Assembly: GCF_020497125.1 (NCBI RefSeq)
Contig: NC_059080.1
Span: forward strand, 70,290,618-70,354,617
Direction of reading: 5' to 3'
Origin: Mauremys mutica
Taxonomy: Eukaryota; Chordata; Testudines; Geoemydidae
DNA length: 64,000 nt
The translations under genes and the position numbers were made by a program. A model generated the notes under the pieces. That model saw only the letters and a list, made by a program, of their open reading frames with translations. It did not search any database and had not been told where the DNA came from. Shown one piece after another: positions 23,996 through 34,752 of this stretch (positions are counted from its first letter, which is position 1; every line of letters starts with the position of its first letter).

Positions 23996-25197
23996 ACGGT
24001 TACTCACCGTTGTAATTGTTGTTCTTCGAGATGTGTTGCTCCTATCCATTCCAGTTAGGTGTGCGCGCCGCGCGTGCACGGCTCTTCGGAAGATTTTTAC
24101 CCTAGCAACTCCGGCGGGTCGGCTGGGCGCCCCCTGGAGTGGCGCCGCTATAGCGCTAGATATATACCCCAGCCGACCCGTCCGCTCCTGAGTTCCTTCT
24201 TGCCGGCTACTCCGACAGTGGGGAAGGAGGGCGGTGTCGGGGGCTGGAGGCACGGTGCCTCTGTAAGCTCTATGAGCTCTCTCGCCGTCGAGAAAGTCTC
24301 GGGCATCGACGGGAGAGGCAGCTCCACCACGGTTTGCACCAGGGAGCACGGAGATACCGGACTCAACGGCCCTGTCGGTGCCAGAGTCGACGGTATCGCG
24401 CGTGGCCTATGCGCTGTCGTAGCCGGTGCTGAGGGAGCTGGCGCTGGCGGCTGGACGAGCGGTCCCGACGCAGGTGCCTTGACAGACTTCTGCTGTGGCT
24501 TGCGTTTCCCCGATGGCGAGAGGGAACGGTGCCGGCTGCCGCTTTTTGCGAGTCTCGGTACCAGTCGGGAACCGCTGGGGCGCTCCGTGCCGAAGACGAC
24601 TGCGGAGCTGTTGATTTCAGCACCGCAGGGCTAAGTGCCGACTCCATTAAGAGCTGCTTTAATCTAATGTCCCGCTCTTTCTTTGTTCGCGGCTTGAATG
24701 ATTTACAAATAGGGCACTTATCTGCGCGATGGGCCTCTCCTAAGCAGCACAGGCAGGAGTCGTGAGGATCCCCAATCGGCATGGGCTGCTGGCACGCCGA
24801 ACAGGGCTTAAACCCCGGTGCCTTGGGCATGAGCCCGCACCGGTTCGGGAAAAAAGGGGTTAAGCCCCCCTAATTTCCCTTAATCTACTTAACAACTAAC
24901 TAAACTAACTATTTTAACTAACTATATACACTATATACAATAAGAACCAGAGATAAGCTAGGGATGTGGAGGTCAAAGGAGCACTCCACTGTTCCAACGG
25001 CCGTCACGGGCGGTAAGAAGGAACTGAGGAGCGGACGGGTCGGCTGGGGTATATATCTAGCGCTATAGCGGCGCCACTCCAGGGGGCGCCCAGCCGAGCC
25101 GCCGGAGTTGCTAGGGTAAAAATCTTCCGAAGAGCCGTGCACGCGCAGCGCGCACACCTAACTGGAATGCATAGGAGCAATCACTCGAAGAAGAACA
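23996..25197 (-). mobile_element. short DIRS-type derivative with inverted terminal repeats
   Basis: The left (24020-24230) and right (24995-25192) ends are inverted copies about 200 bp long: gatgtgttgctcctatccat at left and its near complement at right. Both contain the same tatagcgctagatatatacc block (inverted). This matches the termini of the large DIRS element at 45142-54083. Between them lies only the N-terminal part of the gag-like gene. Reverse transcriptase, RNase H and recombinase are absent. It interrupts the PLE tail between ctcagagac and aatttattt, with no target duplication, as expected for tyrosine-recombinase elements. Confidence 0.75.
24363..24830 (-). CDS. truncated DIRS gag-like protein, open frame
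   Basis: A 155-codon minus-strand frame starts MPKAPGFKPCSACQQPMP and contains a Cys/His cluster, C-x2-C then DPHDSCLCCLGEAH and CPIC (residues about 10-43). This is the conserved N-terminal putative zinc-binding motif of vertebrate DIRS ORF1 proteins. A basic, Ser/Arg-rich stretch follows (RHLRRDRSSSRQRQ). The frame then runs into the downstream inverted terminal repeat, so the rest of gag is missing. The start is the same as in the homologous frame at 53731. ORF1 proteins of DIRS elements are thought to act as capsid or nucleic-acid-binding proteins. Whether this one is expressed cannot be judged. Confidence 0.55.
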   Translation of the reverse strand: MPKAPGFKPCSACQQPMPIGDPHDSCLCCLGEAHRADKCPICKSFKPRTKKERDIRLKQLLMESALSPAVLKSTAPQSSSARSAPAVPDWYRDSQKAAAGTVPSRHRGNASHSRSLSRHLRRDRSSSRQRQLPQHRLRQRIGHARYRRLWHRQGR

Positions 25198-25567
25198 AAA
25201 AATTTATTTGGGCGTAAGTTTTCATGGGCTAAAACCCACTTCATCGGATGCATGCAGTGGAAAATACAGTAGGAAGATATATATACACACACAGAGAACA
25301 TGAAAAAAATGGGTGTTGCCATACCAACTCTAACAAGACTAATCAATTAAAGTGGGCTATTATCAGCAGGAGAAAAAAAACCTTTTGTAGTGATAATCAG
25401 GACGGCCCATTTCAAAGAGTTGACAAGAAGGTGAGAGTAACAGTAGGGGAAAAATTAGCATGGGGAAACAGTTTTTACTTTGTGTAATGACCCATCCACT
25501 CCCAGTGTTTATTCAAGCCTAATTTAATGGTGTCCAGTTTGCAAATTAATTCCAATTCCGCAGTTTC

Positions 25568-25783
25568 TCATTGGAGTCTGTTTTTAAAGTTTTTGTGTTG
25601 CAGAACTGCGACTTTGAGGTCTGTAATTGAGTGACCAGGGAGGTTGAAGTGTTCTCCCACTGGTTTTTGAATGTTATGATTCTTGACATCTGATCTGTGT
25701 CCATTTATTCTTTTGCATAGAGACTGTCTGGTTTGGCCAATGTACATGGCAGAGGGGCACCACAAACACTGTTCACAAAACAA
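25568..25783 (-). pseudogene. GIY-YIG endonuclease domain relic of a Penelope-like element
   Basis: The minus-strand frame reads CPSAMYIGQTRQSLCKRING and then HRSDVKN, PVGEHFNLPGHSITDLKVAVL. YIGQT...L..R...H...V is the core of the GIY-YIG nuclease fused to the C-terminus of Penelope-like reverse transcriptases, where it cuts target DNA. PVGEHFN..GHS..DL is characteristic of the vertebrate members. The frame stops soon after (KNFKNRLQ), and the N-terminal GIY half and the reverse transcriptase are not present, so only part of the domain survives. Confidence 0.7.
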
Positions 25784-25904
25784 TCACTCCATTATCTGAC
25801 CTCTAAGCCCCCATCCTCAAAGGGAATCTACAAAACAACATCTTCAAGAGACAAGCCTGGGAACTTACATTCATAACTTTGCTAGACAATAAAAATCCTG
25901 GTCT

Positions 25905-26397
25905 AAGGCTATGTCTATACCAGTGGCTCTCAAACTATTGTACTGGTGACCCCTTTCACACAGCAAGCCTCTGAGTGCAACCCCCCCCCTATAAATTAAA
26001 AATACTTTTTTATATATTTAACACCATTATAAATGCTGGAGGCAAAGCAGGATTTGGGGTGGAGGTTGACAGCTCGCGACCCCTCATGCAATAACCTTGC
26101 GATCCCCTGAGGGGTCCCGACCCCCAGTTTAGGAATCCCTGGTTCTACAGCTTAGGTCGGCGGAATTTGTGTCACTCAGGGACGTAAATAAACCACCACC
26201 TCCCTTGAGCAACATAAAATTACACCGACAAAAAGTACTGGAGTGGACAAGCTTCTCCTGCTGACATAGCTTCTGCCGCTCGTGGAGGTGGTTTTATTAT
26301 GCTGATGGGAGAACTCTCTCCCATCGGCATAGAGCATCTTCACCAGACGTGCTGCACCAATGCAGCTGCAGCGCTGTACGTGTAGATATGCCCTTAA
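25905..26397. mobile_element. MITE with GGCTATGTCTA-type ends
   Basis: The left end aaggctatgtctatac and right end gtgtagatatgccctt are inverted. The interior holds repeated complementary blocks (acctcccttgagcaacat, gggagaactctctcccatcg). It interrupts the PLE. Target duplication is ambiguous (TAA/TTAA-like), so the superfamily is left open. A second MITE at 25921-26141 is inserted 16 bases inside it. Confidence 0.5.
25921..26141. mobile_element. hAT MITE nested in another MITE
   Basis: It starts cagtggctctcaaactattg and ends with the near complement (cagtttaggaatccctg). It contains the CGACCCC-rich arms and the 'aacaccattataaatgctgg' centre of a common turtle hAT MITE. Its left end lies a few bases inside the outer MITE's terminus. 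The flanking octamers do not match cleanly. Confidence 0.65.
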
Positions 26398-26705
26398 TAA
26401 AGGCAGTGAATTTATTGCTTATTACAACTGTTAGTGGGTTACAAACTCCCCCTTTTTTGTCCTTTTCTGTTGAGGTGTTAACAAGCCACTTCACCTTGAA
26501 TAGTCTTATAGAACCTGTGAATTACTTATTCTAAACAATCTGTTCGACTTTGTATTTAGCTATGGCCTTTCCCATACCTAAAGAGCAGCTCTGTGTAGCT
26601 CAAAAGCTTCTCTTTCACCAACACAAGCTGGCCCAATAAAAGGTGTTACATCACCAACCTTGTCTCAAATATCATGGGACCAACATGGCTATAGCACTAG
26701 TGCAA

Positions 26706-29459
26706 AGATACACTTAAGAATTAACCAGTTTAAATTCAGCCTTAGAGTCTGTCTACTCAGTGAAAAATCAGCACAAAATCCAAACCAATCAGTTCAGTCA
26801 GCAAGAGAGGGCTAGAACAGGTTAGCGATAGGAAAGTGAGGGGGCGACAGCCAGCAAACATCAATTTAGGAGGGAGTGACAATTACAGGTCATATGTGTA
26901 TGCTTCATCTATAAGGAGCAGAAAACAAGTCAGTTTTCTGGGCTGTTGTAGAAAGATGTTTAAAAAAAATGCAATTAATCAGGTTGCGAATGGAAAGAGA
27001 TGCTGCAGGGAACCTCTTACTTTATTATGGAAGTTCAACAGACAGAAGATTGAACACAACTGACTTAGCTCAAAAACTGCATTTCTAGTCTATCATTTTT
27101 ACCTTTCCAATTTTGAAAAAGAAATTATTGTCCAACAATGGGTTGAGTAACAGGAAAGTGAGTTGCAGCCTGCAGATTGTAGGTTTCTTTTTCTTATAAA
27201 ATGGGAACCACAGGAGAGTGTGTGTCCCTGTGGAAAAATGTTACATTTTTAGTGAAGTTCTTGTTGGCTTTTTGCCCCCGTTTAATAAAAACACAATGTG
27301 TTTTGGATCCCTTTGCCCTCTCTACAGGCTTTTTAAATAATAATCCAGGCTGAGCGTTTAACTAAAGCACCATTCCAACCAAAATGAAGGGAATATTTTT
27401 TCCCCCCAGGAAGAAAAGACAAGTAATAAAGGCTCCCATAAAGTCAGAGAATTCAGACTCCAACTAGATTTGGTTCATCCAGCTCACCTTGAAACCTTTT
27501 ATAACGCTGCTCTAATACTCCCAGCAACTTAGACTACCTCTGGTGTTCCTTACATAAGAATAGTGATGGTACCCATCCTCTTTTTCCCTCCCCAAAAATC
27601 ACAACTTGCAGCATAGAGTACAAATATCTGATACCAAATGTGTATCATCATGTTAATAGTTTCAATGTTCATTGCACAAAGTGTTTGCTGCTGCTCTAAA
27701 ACTCTCACAGAAATTGATCAAGACAGCCAAAGCAGTAACTGGTTATTGTAGAAGTTGCACTGTTTGCTGAAACTCAAGGACATGAGAGATGCTGGGCATC
27801 CTCAGTTCCCACAGAAGATCAAGATATCTACTCTCAAGTTGATAGAAGTTAAGGATGCTGAGTGCCTTCCAGGACTGGGCCCACAATCTAGAGAATCCAA
27901 AGTAGTAAACCTGCTAGTAACAATCCCTTTTTACTCTCTTCCTTTTAAACTGAATGTTGAATGTTAACTTTGAAGAGCAAAAGTTGGATCAGTGTTTATT
28001 TTCATCATCTTACTCAATGTAAACTACTCCTCATCCCAGTCGGCTTTATTTATTTTTTTAAATTATGATACATTGGGTGGGATTTTAAAAAGCACTTAGC
28101 AATGTCCTAATTGTCGCCAATAAAAATGGTAGCATTGGTAAAAATTGGTAAAATTGCTATTAACGTCAATGAGAGCAGTTAGCCAAATGCTGAGCTTTAT
28201 GAAAAATCCCATCTTTTATTTTTATACCAAAGGTTTTTAAAAATCTTAAATGCATTATAAAAACATTTATTTTGGGAACTACTATAAATCTGACCCTATT
28301 GTACATCTCCAAACATAGGGAACAGAAAAAAAGTGTATTGCATTTTTTTTAAATACACTACCAACTCAACATATTTTGCATCCTGATTTTTTTAATGAAA
28401 AAAACCAAAGATGTCAAAAGTCTTTTCTAAAAAAAAAAATCTTATTTGATCCATTTTAAAACTACAAAATTGGATGGTTAAAATACTGCAGTTAAGTTTT
28501 AAGTGGTCTGTCAAAATAAGTGCCATTTACAGCTGAAAGTGCAAAATTACTAATAATTGGAAGACATTACCTTGCATGGTCTTCATGATGCAATTCATTT
28601 CTCAAAAGGAATTTCTTACAAAAGAATATTGCTTCATTTCTTTTAATGTAGTTAGGAGCTGAACAATCCCACCAATACTACTAACAATTTGAACTGCTCT
28701 CTCTCCAGGGGGAAAAAGTAGGTAACCTACCTGCCTCTTGATATATTAACACAACCTCAAAATTGTAGCTAGTTTGAACACACAATTAACCCTGACTGAA
28801 CTTACAAAGATACACTGAGGCTTCCCGTATATTGGTATGACCACCATAGCAAAGATAAAAGGTTTTCTAGCATCCAATATGACTATCACAGAGCTCAATT
28901 TTCAATGGTCACTTGTGCCATCTTTCTGCAACTCTGCTAACAATTCATATGCTGTTTACAAAGTGAAGGCATTCTCTTCATTGGTTTAAACAAGAAGAGT
29001 GGGACCTATATATAAAACTGATGTCTCAGCACCAGTTTTATTAGTATGAAGCATCTCCAGGGCCAGTGTAAGGGAGAGGCAAAATTCACAGATATCAAAG
29101 ACAACTTTTATTAAGTAATATTATAGTTTCCTAACATAAAATGAATGCTAGACAACTTAGGAGGAATTTTAAAACACAAAAAGTGTAGTTACACTTAGCA
29201 AGTCTTATTTGTCCAAGGATAAGTGAACTGGCAGGCATTACAGTGAGACAGAAATGTTTTCCTAACAGCACCTTAAAGAACTATGTGCCTACAGCCACAT
29301 CTACAGAAGCCTTGTGGTGACCATTCTGGATTTTTGTATGTATAACAATTCATGTATGTCCACCATAAAACTAAGCCTGCAAAATTCTGCTTAGCTGTGG
29401 CCATTTCTATTGATGAACATGTATGAGGAGTGCAGAACCTGACTGTGGTGGAGAGAGAC
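26706..29459. other. no gene seen
   Basis: AT-rich sequence with short frames only. One splice-flanked segment at 28571-28658 is listed separately. Confidence 0.35.
28571..28658 (-). other. candidate internal exon (unrecognised)
   Basis: The minus strand shows acceptor gggattgttcag, then an 88-base segment with one open frame (NYIKRNEAIFFCKKFLLRNE, continuing LHHEDHA), then donor caag|gtaatg. Codon content looks protein-like, but the acceptor is only moderate and another acceptor-like site lies 37 bases downstream, a reminder of the chance rate here. Confidence 0.15.
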
Positions 29460-29460
29460 T

Positions 29461-29715
29461 GGGTATGTCTACACAGCAAAGAAAAAACCGTCAGCTGGCC
29501 TACTGCCAGCTGATTTGGGCTAGCAGGGCTCAGGCTGCGGTGCTGTCTCATTGCTGTTCAGACTTCCGGGATCGGGCTGGCTCTAGGACCCTGCGGGGTA
29601 AGAGGGTCCCAGGGCTCCAGTCTGAGCCTTGAAGTCTACACAGCACTGAAACAGTCCCACCGACCAAGCCTGAGTCAGCGGGCATGGGCCAGCCATGGGT
29701 TTCTCTTTGCTCTGT
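29461..29715. mobile_element. palindromic MITE with GGGTATGTCTACAC end
   Basis: The left end gggtatgtctacacagcaaa starts a long imperfect palindrome. 'cagctggcctactgccagct', 'gggctagcagggctcaggct' and 'ggaccctgcggggtaagagg' recur in complement towards 29700 (gggcatgggccagccatggg). The right end is decayed. It is a non-autonomous DNA transposon and codes for nothing. Confidence 0.6.
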
Positions 29716-30787
29716 GAAAGGAAAATATACAGCAGTCTCTGGAGTGGGTAACCTGGACACCAGACCACAGCACCATTCTTCCTGGTCCCCCTGGTGTTTT
29801 GCCTGTCCAAATGAAGTGGTTAGCCTATACAGCACTACTTGAAGTGCTGAAGGAACAAGTGCTTTACTGACTGTAGAAGGAACACTTTCTCTAGTGTCCA
29901 ACAAGAGGACACTAAGGATCAACAATGATAATGAAGGAGCAACTGGGAGGCAGAACAGAAGAATTAACAGACATCCAGGAAAGCAGGACAAAAAAATTGC
30001 ACAAAATAGATTAGAACCAACAAGAAAAAACACAAAGTTGCCAAAAAATGGGGGAGGGGGGAGAAATTGGGACACAAGAAATAGACAAAACATCCATTCA
30101 GCCAATTACCACATTATGCTGTATATCTAGTACAACACATTACATTTCTGTTAAAAGAGCTCGCTGTGCCTTACAGCAAGTGGTTCTGCTCAGCAGAAAA
30201 AATGTAATTCAAGAAAATACAGAATTAAAAGGAGAGAGTGAGAAGTCCTCCATGAAAAAACTGCAACAGAGAGATGAGGTACTAGCTCAGACAAACCCAT
30301 AAAAGAAAATAAAGCAGTCATTTGACCATAAGCCAGAGTCCTCCTAAGAGTGACTCCATTAAAGAGGCGAGTTTAGCTGACTGATTAAAAGATCTTGATG
30401 TCAAGAAAACACAGATCATATGCAAATGATGTATTTGGAGCACTTAAAATAAATCTATGCCATTTAAACCCATAAAATTGTTTTTGATACGAATATTCTT
30501 GATGCATTCCTGACATATACTTCCAGTAATCTGCACTCAGTTTGCCCTTCCGTAGCAGTGCTTAGTGTTAGTAATTCTCATGTACTCAATCATCAATATC
30601 CACATACATTTTGCACAATTTGTACAATAAGAAATTACAATTTTGCACATGAAAATATATTAACTGATTTTTCACAGGTGATCATTTGTGTATTCTCCAT
30701 TTGACACCTGGGACCTGATTCTCAGAAGGGCTGGGCACTCGTAACTGCACTAAGCCCATGGAAGTTATGGAAATTTTGATAATAAGG
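29716..30787. other. no gene or named repeat seen
   Basis: A long minus-strand frame (29548-30105) spans the MITE end and unassigned sequence and looks spurious. Confidence 0.35.
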
Positions 30788-31020
30788 CAGTGTGGTCTGG
30801 AGGTATAAGCACAGTATTCAAAGTCAGGTGATCCTTAAATCTAATCTTGGCTCTTTTACTGATTTCTTGTTGGTCTTACACATGTCACTTATCCCTTCTG
30901 TCTCAGGTTCCCCCATCTGTAAAATAGATATTATACTACTTCACATCTACCTTCCATGATTGTAGTGAGGTTTACTCAGTCAATGTCTGAACAGTGCTTT
31001 GAACATATGAATTATAAAAA
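30788..31020 (+). repeat. MIR-type SINE
   Basis: The order is that of a MIR: 'gtgtggtctggaggtataag' (tRNA-like head), then 'aagtcaggtgatcc', 'tggctcttttactgatttct', then the core/tail 'ggttcccccatctgtaaaat' and 'gtgctttgaacatatg'. It is diverged. Confidence 0.75.
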
Positions 31021-31119
31021 TGCTAAGTGTTCTGAAAAAAAAAAACCATCAGGCTCTGGATGTCTCAAGTTAGGACAGTCACTACAGTACCTCTAATTAG
31101 CAGAAACTTTTGCAAGTTT

Positions 31120-31262
31120 TAGCTTTTATTTCCCTATGCCTCGGTTTCTTGCGTGTAACAGGAGGACAATAGTCTATCTCACAGGGGAGTTTGACTATAA
31201 ATTCATTAATATTTGTGAGGTTCAGATACTACAGTGATGAGTGCCACAGAAATGTCTGCATG
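31120..31262 (+). repeat. MIR-type SINE, 3' half
   Basis: 'tgcctcggtttcttgcgtgt', 'ctatctcacagggg' and 'ttcattaatatttgtgaggt' follow the 3' half of a MIR copy. Confidence 0.6.
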
Positions 31263-32147
31263 GCCATTAATAATTGCATATTCAGTGCAGGCTTTGGATG
31301 GTGTGCAATAAGTAAAACAAAGGCATAAATTAACCCTTGAGGATAAGAGAGAAAAAAATGAACAACTGCTTCATTCCCTGAACACCATCCATCCTGCACA
31401 CTGGACTAGGCAGGGTCCTGTGAAAAAATTGTGTGACCATGCAGTTAGAGACTATCACAATGTATATGCAAAAAGGGGCAGAATTAAGGTTGTTCACACA
31501 ACCTTAAATCTGATTTTCCTAACTTTCAAGTGCTTCACTTTGCAACCTAAAAAATGTTCTTTTAAAAGATTTCCAAAAAAAAAAGAGAGAGAAAATGTAC
31601 ATGTACACACACAACCTTCCAAAACCTACGTTTTTCATTATAAAGCATATGGTGGCAAGAAGAAGGTAATAACACAGATGCCTGAAAAAAAGAAACAATT
31701 TTTACAGTGCTCTTCAAAGCATCTTTTTCTTAGTAGAGGGAAGTTACTTCGGGCTATACTTAAAACAGGATTTCTAGTTTAAAAAAAAAAAGTTCAGCAA
31801 GTTGACAACAATTACAGCAAACTGAATCTTTACTATAAGTGCAAGAGCTTGGAAGGGCAGATATATGCCACCCCCAGATTTAACTATCAAGATATTTTGG
31901 ACTTCAATGGGATTAACCTCAAAAGAAGCACTGAGCAATTTAATCAGCTCTCAGTGCAAGGGCTAAATTAGCTGGTGAACCTGTTAGACACTGTAATACT
32001 TATTTATATTAGGATTATGCTTTCAAAACAATTGTTGTCATTCTAGTTGTTCTCTGAAGAGGTGTAGTAGGAAAATAAGAGCTAGACAGTGATTGAGGAA
32101 AAGAAAAATAGTCAATGCTAGTCCAGAACAATAAGGCAAATAAGGAG
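31263..32147. other. no gene seen
   Basis: A 120-codon plus-strand frame (31420-31782) is Lys-rich, lacks motifs and is probably random. Confidence 0.35.
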
Positions 32148-33353
32148 TGTGACACTGCACCCCATATTTTTCATACTGATATTATTATATGATTATAGCA
32201 TAATTATGATGTATTTTATGCAAAATAAGTCATGTGAGGTGTCATTGGAAAAGTTATAATTTGCTGAATGTGATTATCCTATTTGTATGCATGTATCATT
32301 TTTGTATTTGAAGTTATGAATACTGACAATGTATCTGTATTTCAAGTGTAGTTACACCTGGGTAATGCCCACTAGACAAGATGCTTTCAGTCTAGATAGT
32401 GGGCGAGGTTGGGCCTATTCAGGGCAATAGCCTATTCAGGACACCATTAGCTTCCTGAGAACACTCCAAAGAGCCTGTAAGTAATGGCTGCTATGACTTT
32501 ACAAGGACATGTGACCAGGCCACATGATTCTGGACTCCATCTTGGGATGTCAGTATTTTTCCACAAACTTGTCTGGGAACCAAGTTTTGAAACAAAGGGC
32601 TCCTGCCATATGCTAAAGCTATACAAGGTAGTGAGTGACATCATCTGTGGTTCTTCACTCCCACACAAGATGACTCATGGAAACACCTGAGGAACAAAGA
32701 CTGAACTGAGGGAAGTGCTGGACCCGGGCTAAAGTGATTTCTAGCCTGTGTATGAAACACCTGAGGATTCCAAGCTGTAAAACAAGTGCAGCTTGGCCCT
32801 TAAGGATCTGCAGGCTGCTTGTATCATTTCTCAGGGTGAGACTCTGCTAATTCATATCCAATCTATTTAGTATATTAAGCTTAGTTTGCATTTTTTATTT
32901 AATGTATTAGGTAATCTGCTTTGATCAGTTTTATATCATTTATAATCACTTAAAATCTATCTTTTGTAGTTAATAAACTTGTTTTTGTTTTAATCTATAC
33001 CAGTGAGCTTTGACTGGAGTGCTTGCAGTAAATCTCTGCTTGGTTACTACAAGTGTGCATTGTTCTCTTCACATGAGGGAGAGGTGGACCAGGTATTAAA
33101 CCCATATACTGGCCAGATTTGACCAGGGCAGGACGGTACTATTCTGGGGTCCCAGATTGGGAAGCTGGTGGTTAGAGAGCCTGCGTGTAACAGCAGCTGT
33201 GTGTGTCCCTACCTGTATGTATGCTGGTGAAAGTGTAGGCTGGAGGGCTTTGCAGCTTGTCACAGCAGTACAGTGTGAGAGGAAGCCCAAGCTGGTGGGT
33301 CAGGGGGCGCAGAGGTACTCCAGTTCGTGGCACCCCAGGGGGAACACTTCACA
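32148..33353 (+). repeat. solo LTR of an endogenous retrovirus-like element
   Basis: About 1.2 kb running from tgtgacactgcaccccata to ...ggggaacacttcaca, the TG...CA layout of an LTR. It matches a turtle LTR family that I recall (cttatgtgaggt-type 5' part; 'gaagtgctggacccgggcta'; 'ggtgggtcagggggcgcaga' near the end). A TATA-like site (ctatacaagg) lies near 32620 and AATAAA at 32972. No internal region or second LTR is next to it, so it is probably a solo LTR left by recombination. The flanking pentamers aggag and cagag match poorly. Confidence 0.7.
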
Positions 33354-33362
33354 CAGAGTTTC

Positions 33363-33622
33363 CATTAGGTCAGTTCTCAAATTTCACTGCACCACGACCT
33401 GCATCTGACAACAAAAATTACTACATGACCCCAAGCCGGGGGGCAAAGCCTGAGCACCACCACCCCGGGGTGAAGCCCTCAGGCTTCAGTCCCAGGAGGT
33501 GGGGGTCGGTCTTTGGCCCTGGGCCCCAGAAAGTTTAACGCCAGCTCTGGTGACCCCATTAAAATGGGGTTGTGACCCTCTTTGGGGTCCCGAACCACAG
33601 TTTGAGAACCGTTATACTAGGT
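33363..33622. mobile_element. hAT MITE next to the LTR
   Basis: The element body is 33371-33614. It starts cagttctcaaatttcact and ends with the complement-like cagtttgagaaccgtta. Flanking octamers cattaggt (33363-33370) and tactaggt (33615-33622) agree at six of eight positions. It begins 17 bases after the LTR end. Confidence 0.7.
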
Positions 33623-33783
33623 GGACACAGAAAGCAGCATCTAGCATGACCCGGGGTGCTGATTTGGATACAGCTGTGAATAAATTTAAGACTAATTATG
33701 AAAGATAGATTAAACAAAAAACAGCCCTCTGTTTCTGTTTCTTTACAATTTCATTCAGTGAAAATATAAAAGCCTGAAATATT

Positions 33784-34282
33784 GCTGTAATTAGGGCCCT
33801 ACCAAATTCATGGTCCATTTTGGTCAATTTCACGGTTATAGGATTTTTAAAATAGTAAATTCCATGATTTCACTTATTTAAATCTGAAATTCCATGGTGC
33901 TGCAATGGTAGGGGTCCTGACCCAAAAAGTTGTGCGGGGGTGTGTGGGGAGAACTGGGAGGCGGGGGTGGTCTGCTCTGCTGCTAGTCGGCTGCTGCCTT
34001 CAGAGCTGGATGCCTGGCCAACAGTCGCATCTCTCTGGCCATTCAGTTCTGAAGGGAGCACAGAAGGGTAGCAATCTCACACCCCCCTTAAAATAACCTT
34101 GCAACTTCCCTGCAACTCCCTTTTGGGTCAGGATCCCCAATTTGAGAAACACTGGTCTCCCCCGTAAAATCTGCATAGTAATCGGGTAAAAGTCCATTAA
34201 AGATTTCATGGGGGGAGACCAGATTTCACGATCTGTGACGAGTTTTTCATAGCCATGAATTTGGTAGGGCCCTAGCTATAAT
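33784..34282. mobile_element. hAT MITE, tagggccctaccaaattca family, copy 1
   Basis: The body is 33792-34274 with long inverted ends (tagggccctaccaaattca and its complement). Flanking octamers gctgtaat and gctataat match at seven of eight positions. The interior includes a GGTCCTGACCCAAAA block shared with copy 2. Confidence 0.85.
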
Positions 34283-34752
34283 TTAAAGGCACTAACATAA
34301 TAAATGGACGTATGTTCACTGAACTAATACTTAGAGGCATTAAAACTAAGATTTTAAGTGAAAAATTGTTGAACAGCTACATTAATAACCTGTTATAATT
34401 TTAACAAATCTAATGATGTGAGAATAATATTTTGTTTGCATAATTGTACCTAAAATAATTGAAGCTGATACTCAAACTGGATTTTGAGAATGAGTAAGAT
34501 ATTTTAATTCAGTAATTAAAAGATTTTGTAATTATTTTTAACTTATAGTAAGTTAAGCCATTTGATGCACAAAATGGAAATGGCTTAAAGTAACTTCACT
34601 AAATGTGTAAGTAAATAACCAATACCATGTTGTAGTAGCCAATTATGTAAGACACTGATCTTTTTGGTCACACTTAACATTAAGGGTATATTAATAGTTT
34701 ATAGAGGCTTAATAAATGGATTAGTAGAGGTTATCAACATGTTACAGGCACG

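Larger units (their letters stand above)
23922..26705 (-). mobile_element. Penelope-like element (Neptune-type) with nested insertions
   Basis: The left end (minus-strand 3' end) is gtttcagagtggtagctgtg, a tail I know from turtle PLEs. It resumes after the inserted DIRS derivative with tttatttgggcgtaag. A GIY-YIG domain relic lies at 25568-25783, and the part upstream on the minus strand extends to about 26705 with the same sequence as the PLE piece at 63180-63545. Insertions inside it: the DIRS derivative at 23996-25197 and a MITE at about 25905-26397 that itself carries another MITE. The reverse transcriptase is missing. Confidence 0.65.

Noticed and set aside
24059..24634. 191-codon plus-strand frame
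   Set aside because: It is antisense to the DIRS gag-like frame and crosses the terminal repeat, so it is a shadow.
25905..26397. piggyBac assignment of the outer MITE from a TTAA-like flank
   Set aside because: The flank reads CTAA at left and TTAA at right, and related elements in this window show 8-bp duplications, so the superfamily was left open.
28535..28570. Possible intron between an exon-like segment and a strong acceptor at 28534
   Set aside because: It would be only about 37 bases long, too short for a vertebrate intron. It illustrates chance splice signals.
28680..28770. Minus-strand donor gaggcag|gtaggt suggesting an exon
   Set aside because: No acceptor with a usable phase precedes it; the only open frame begins after a stop without an AG in place.
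29548..30105. 185-codon minus-strand frame with hydrophobic start
   Set aside because: Half of it lies in a palindromic MITE. The hydrophobic part is antisense to an A-rich tract, and there is no domain.
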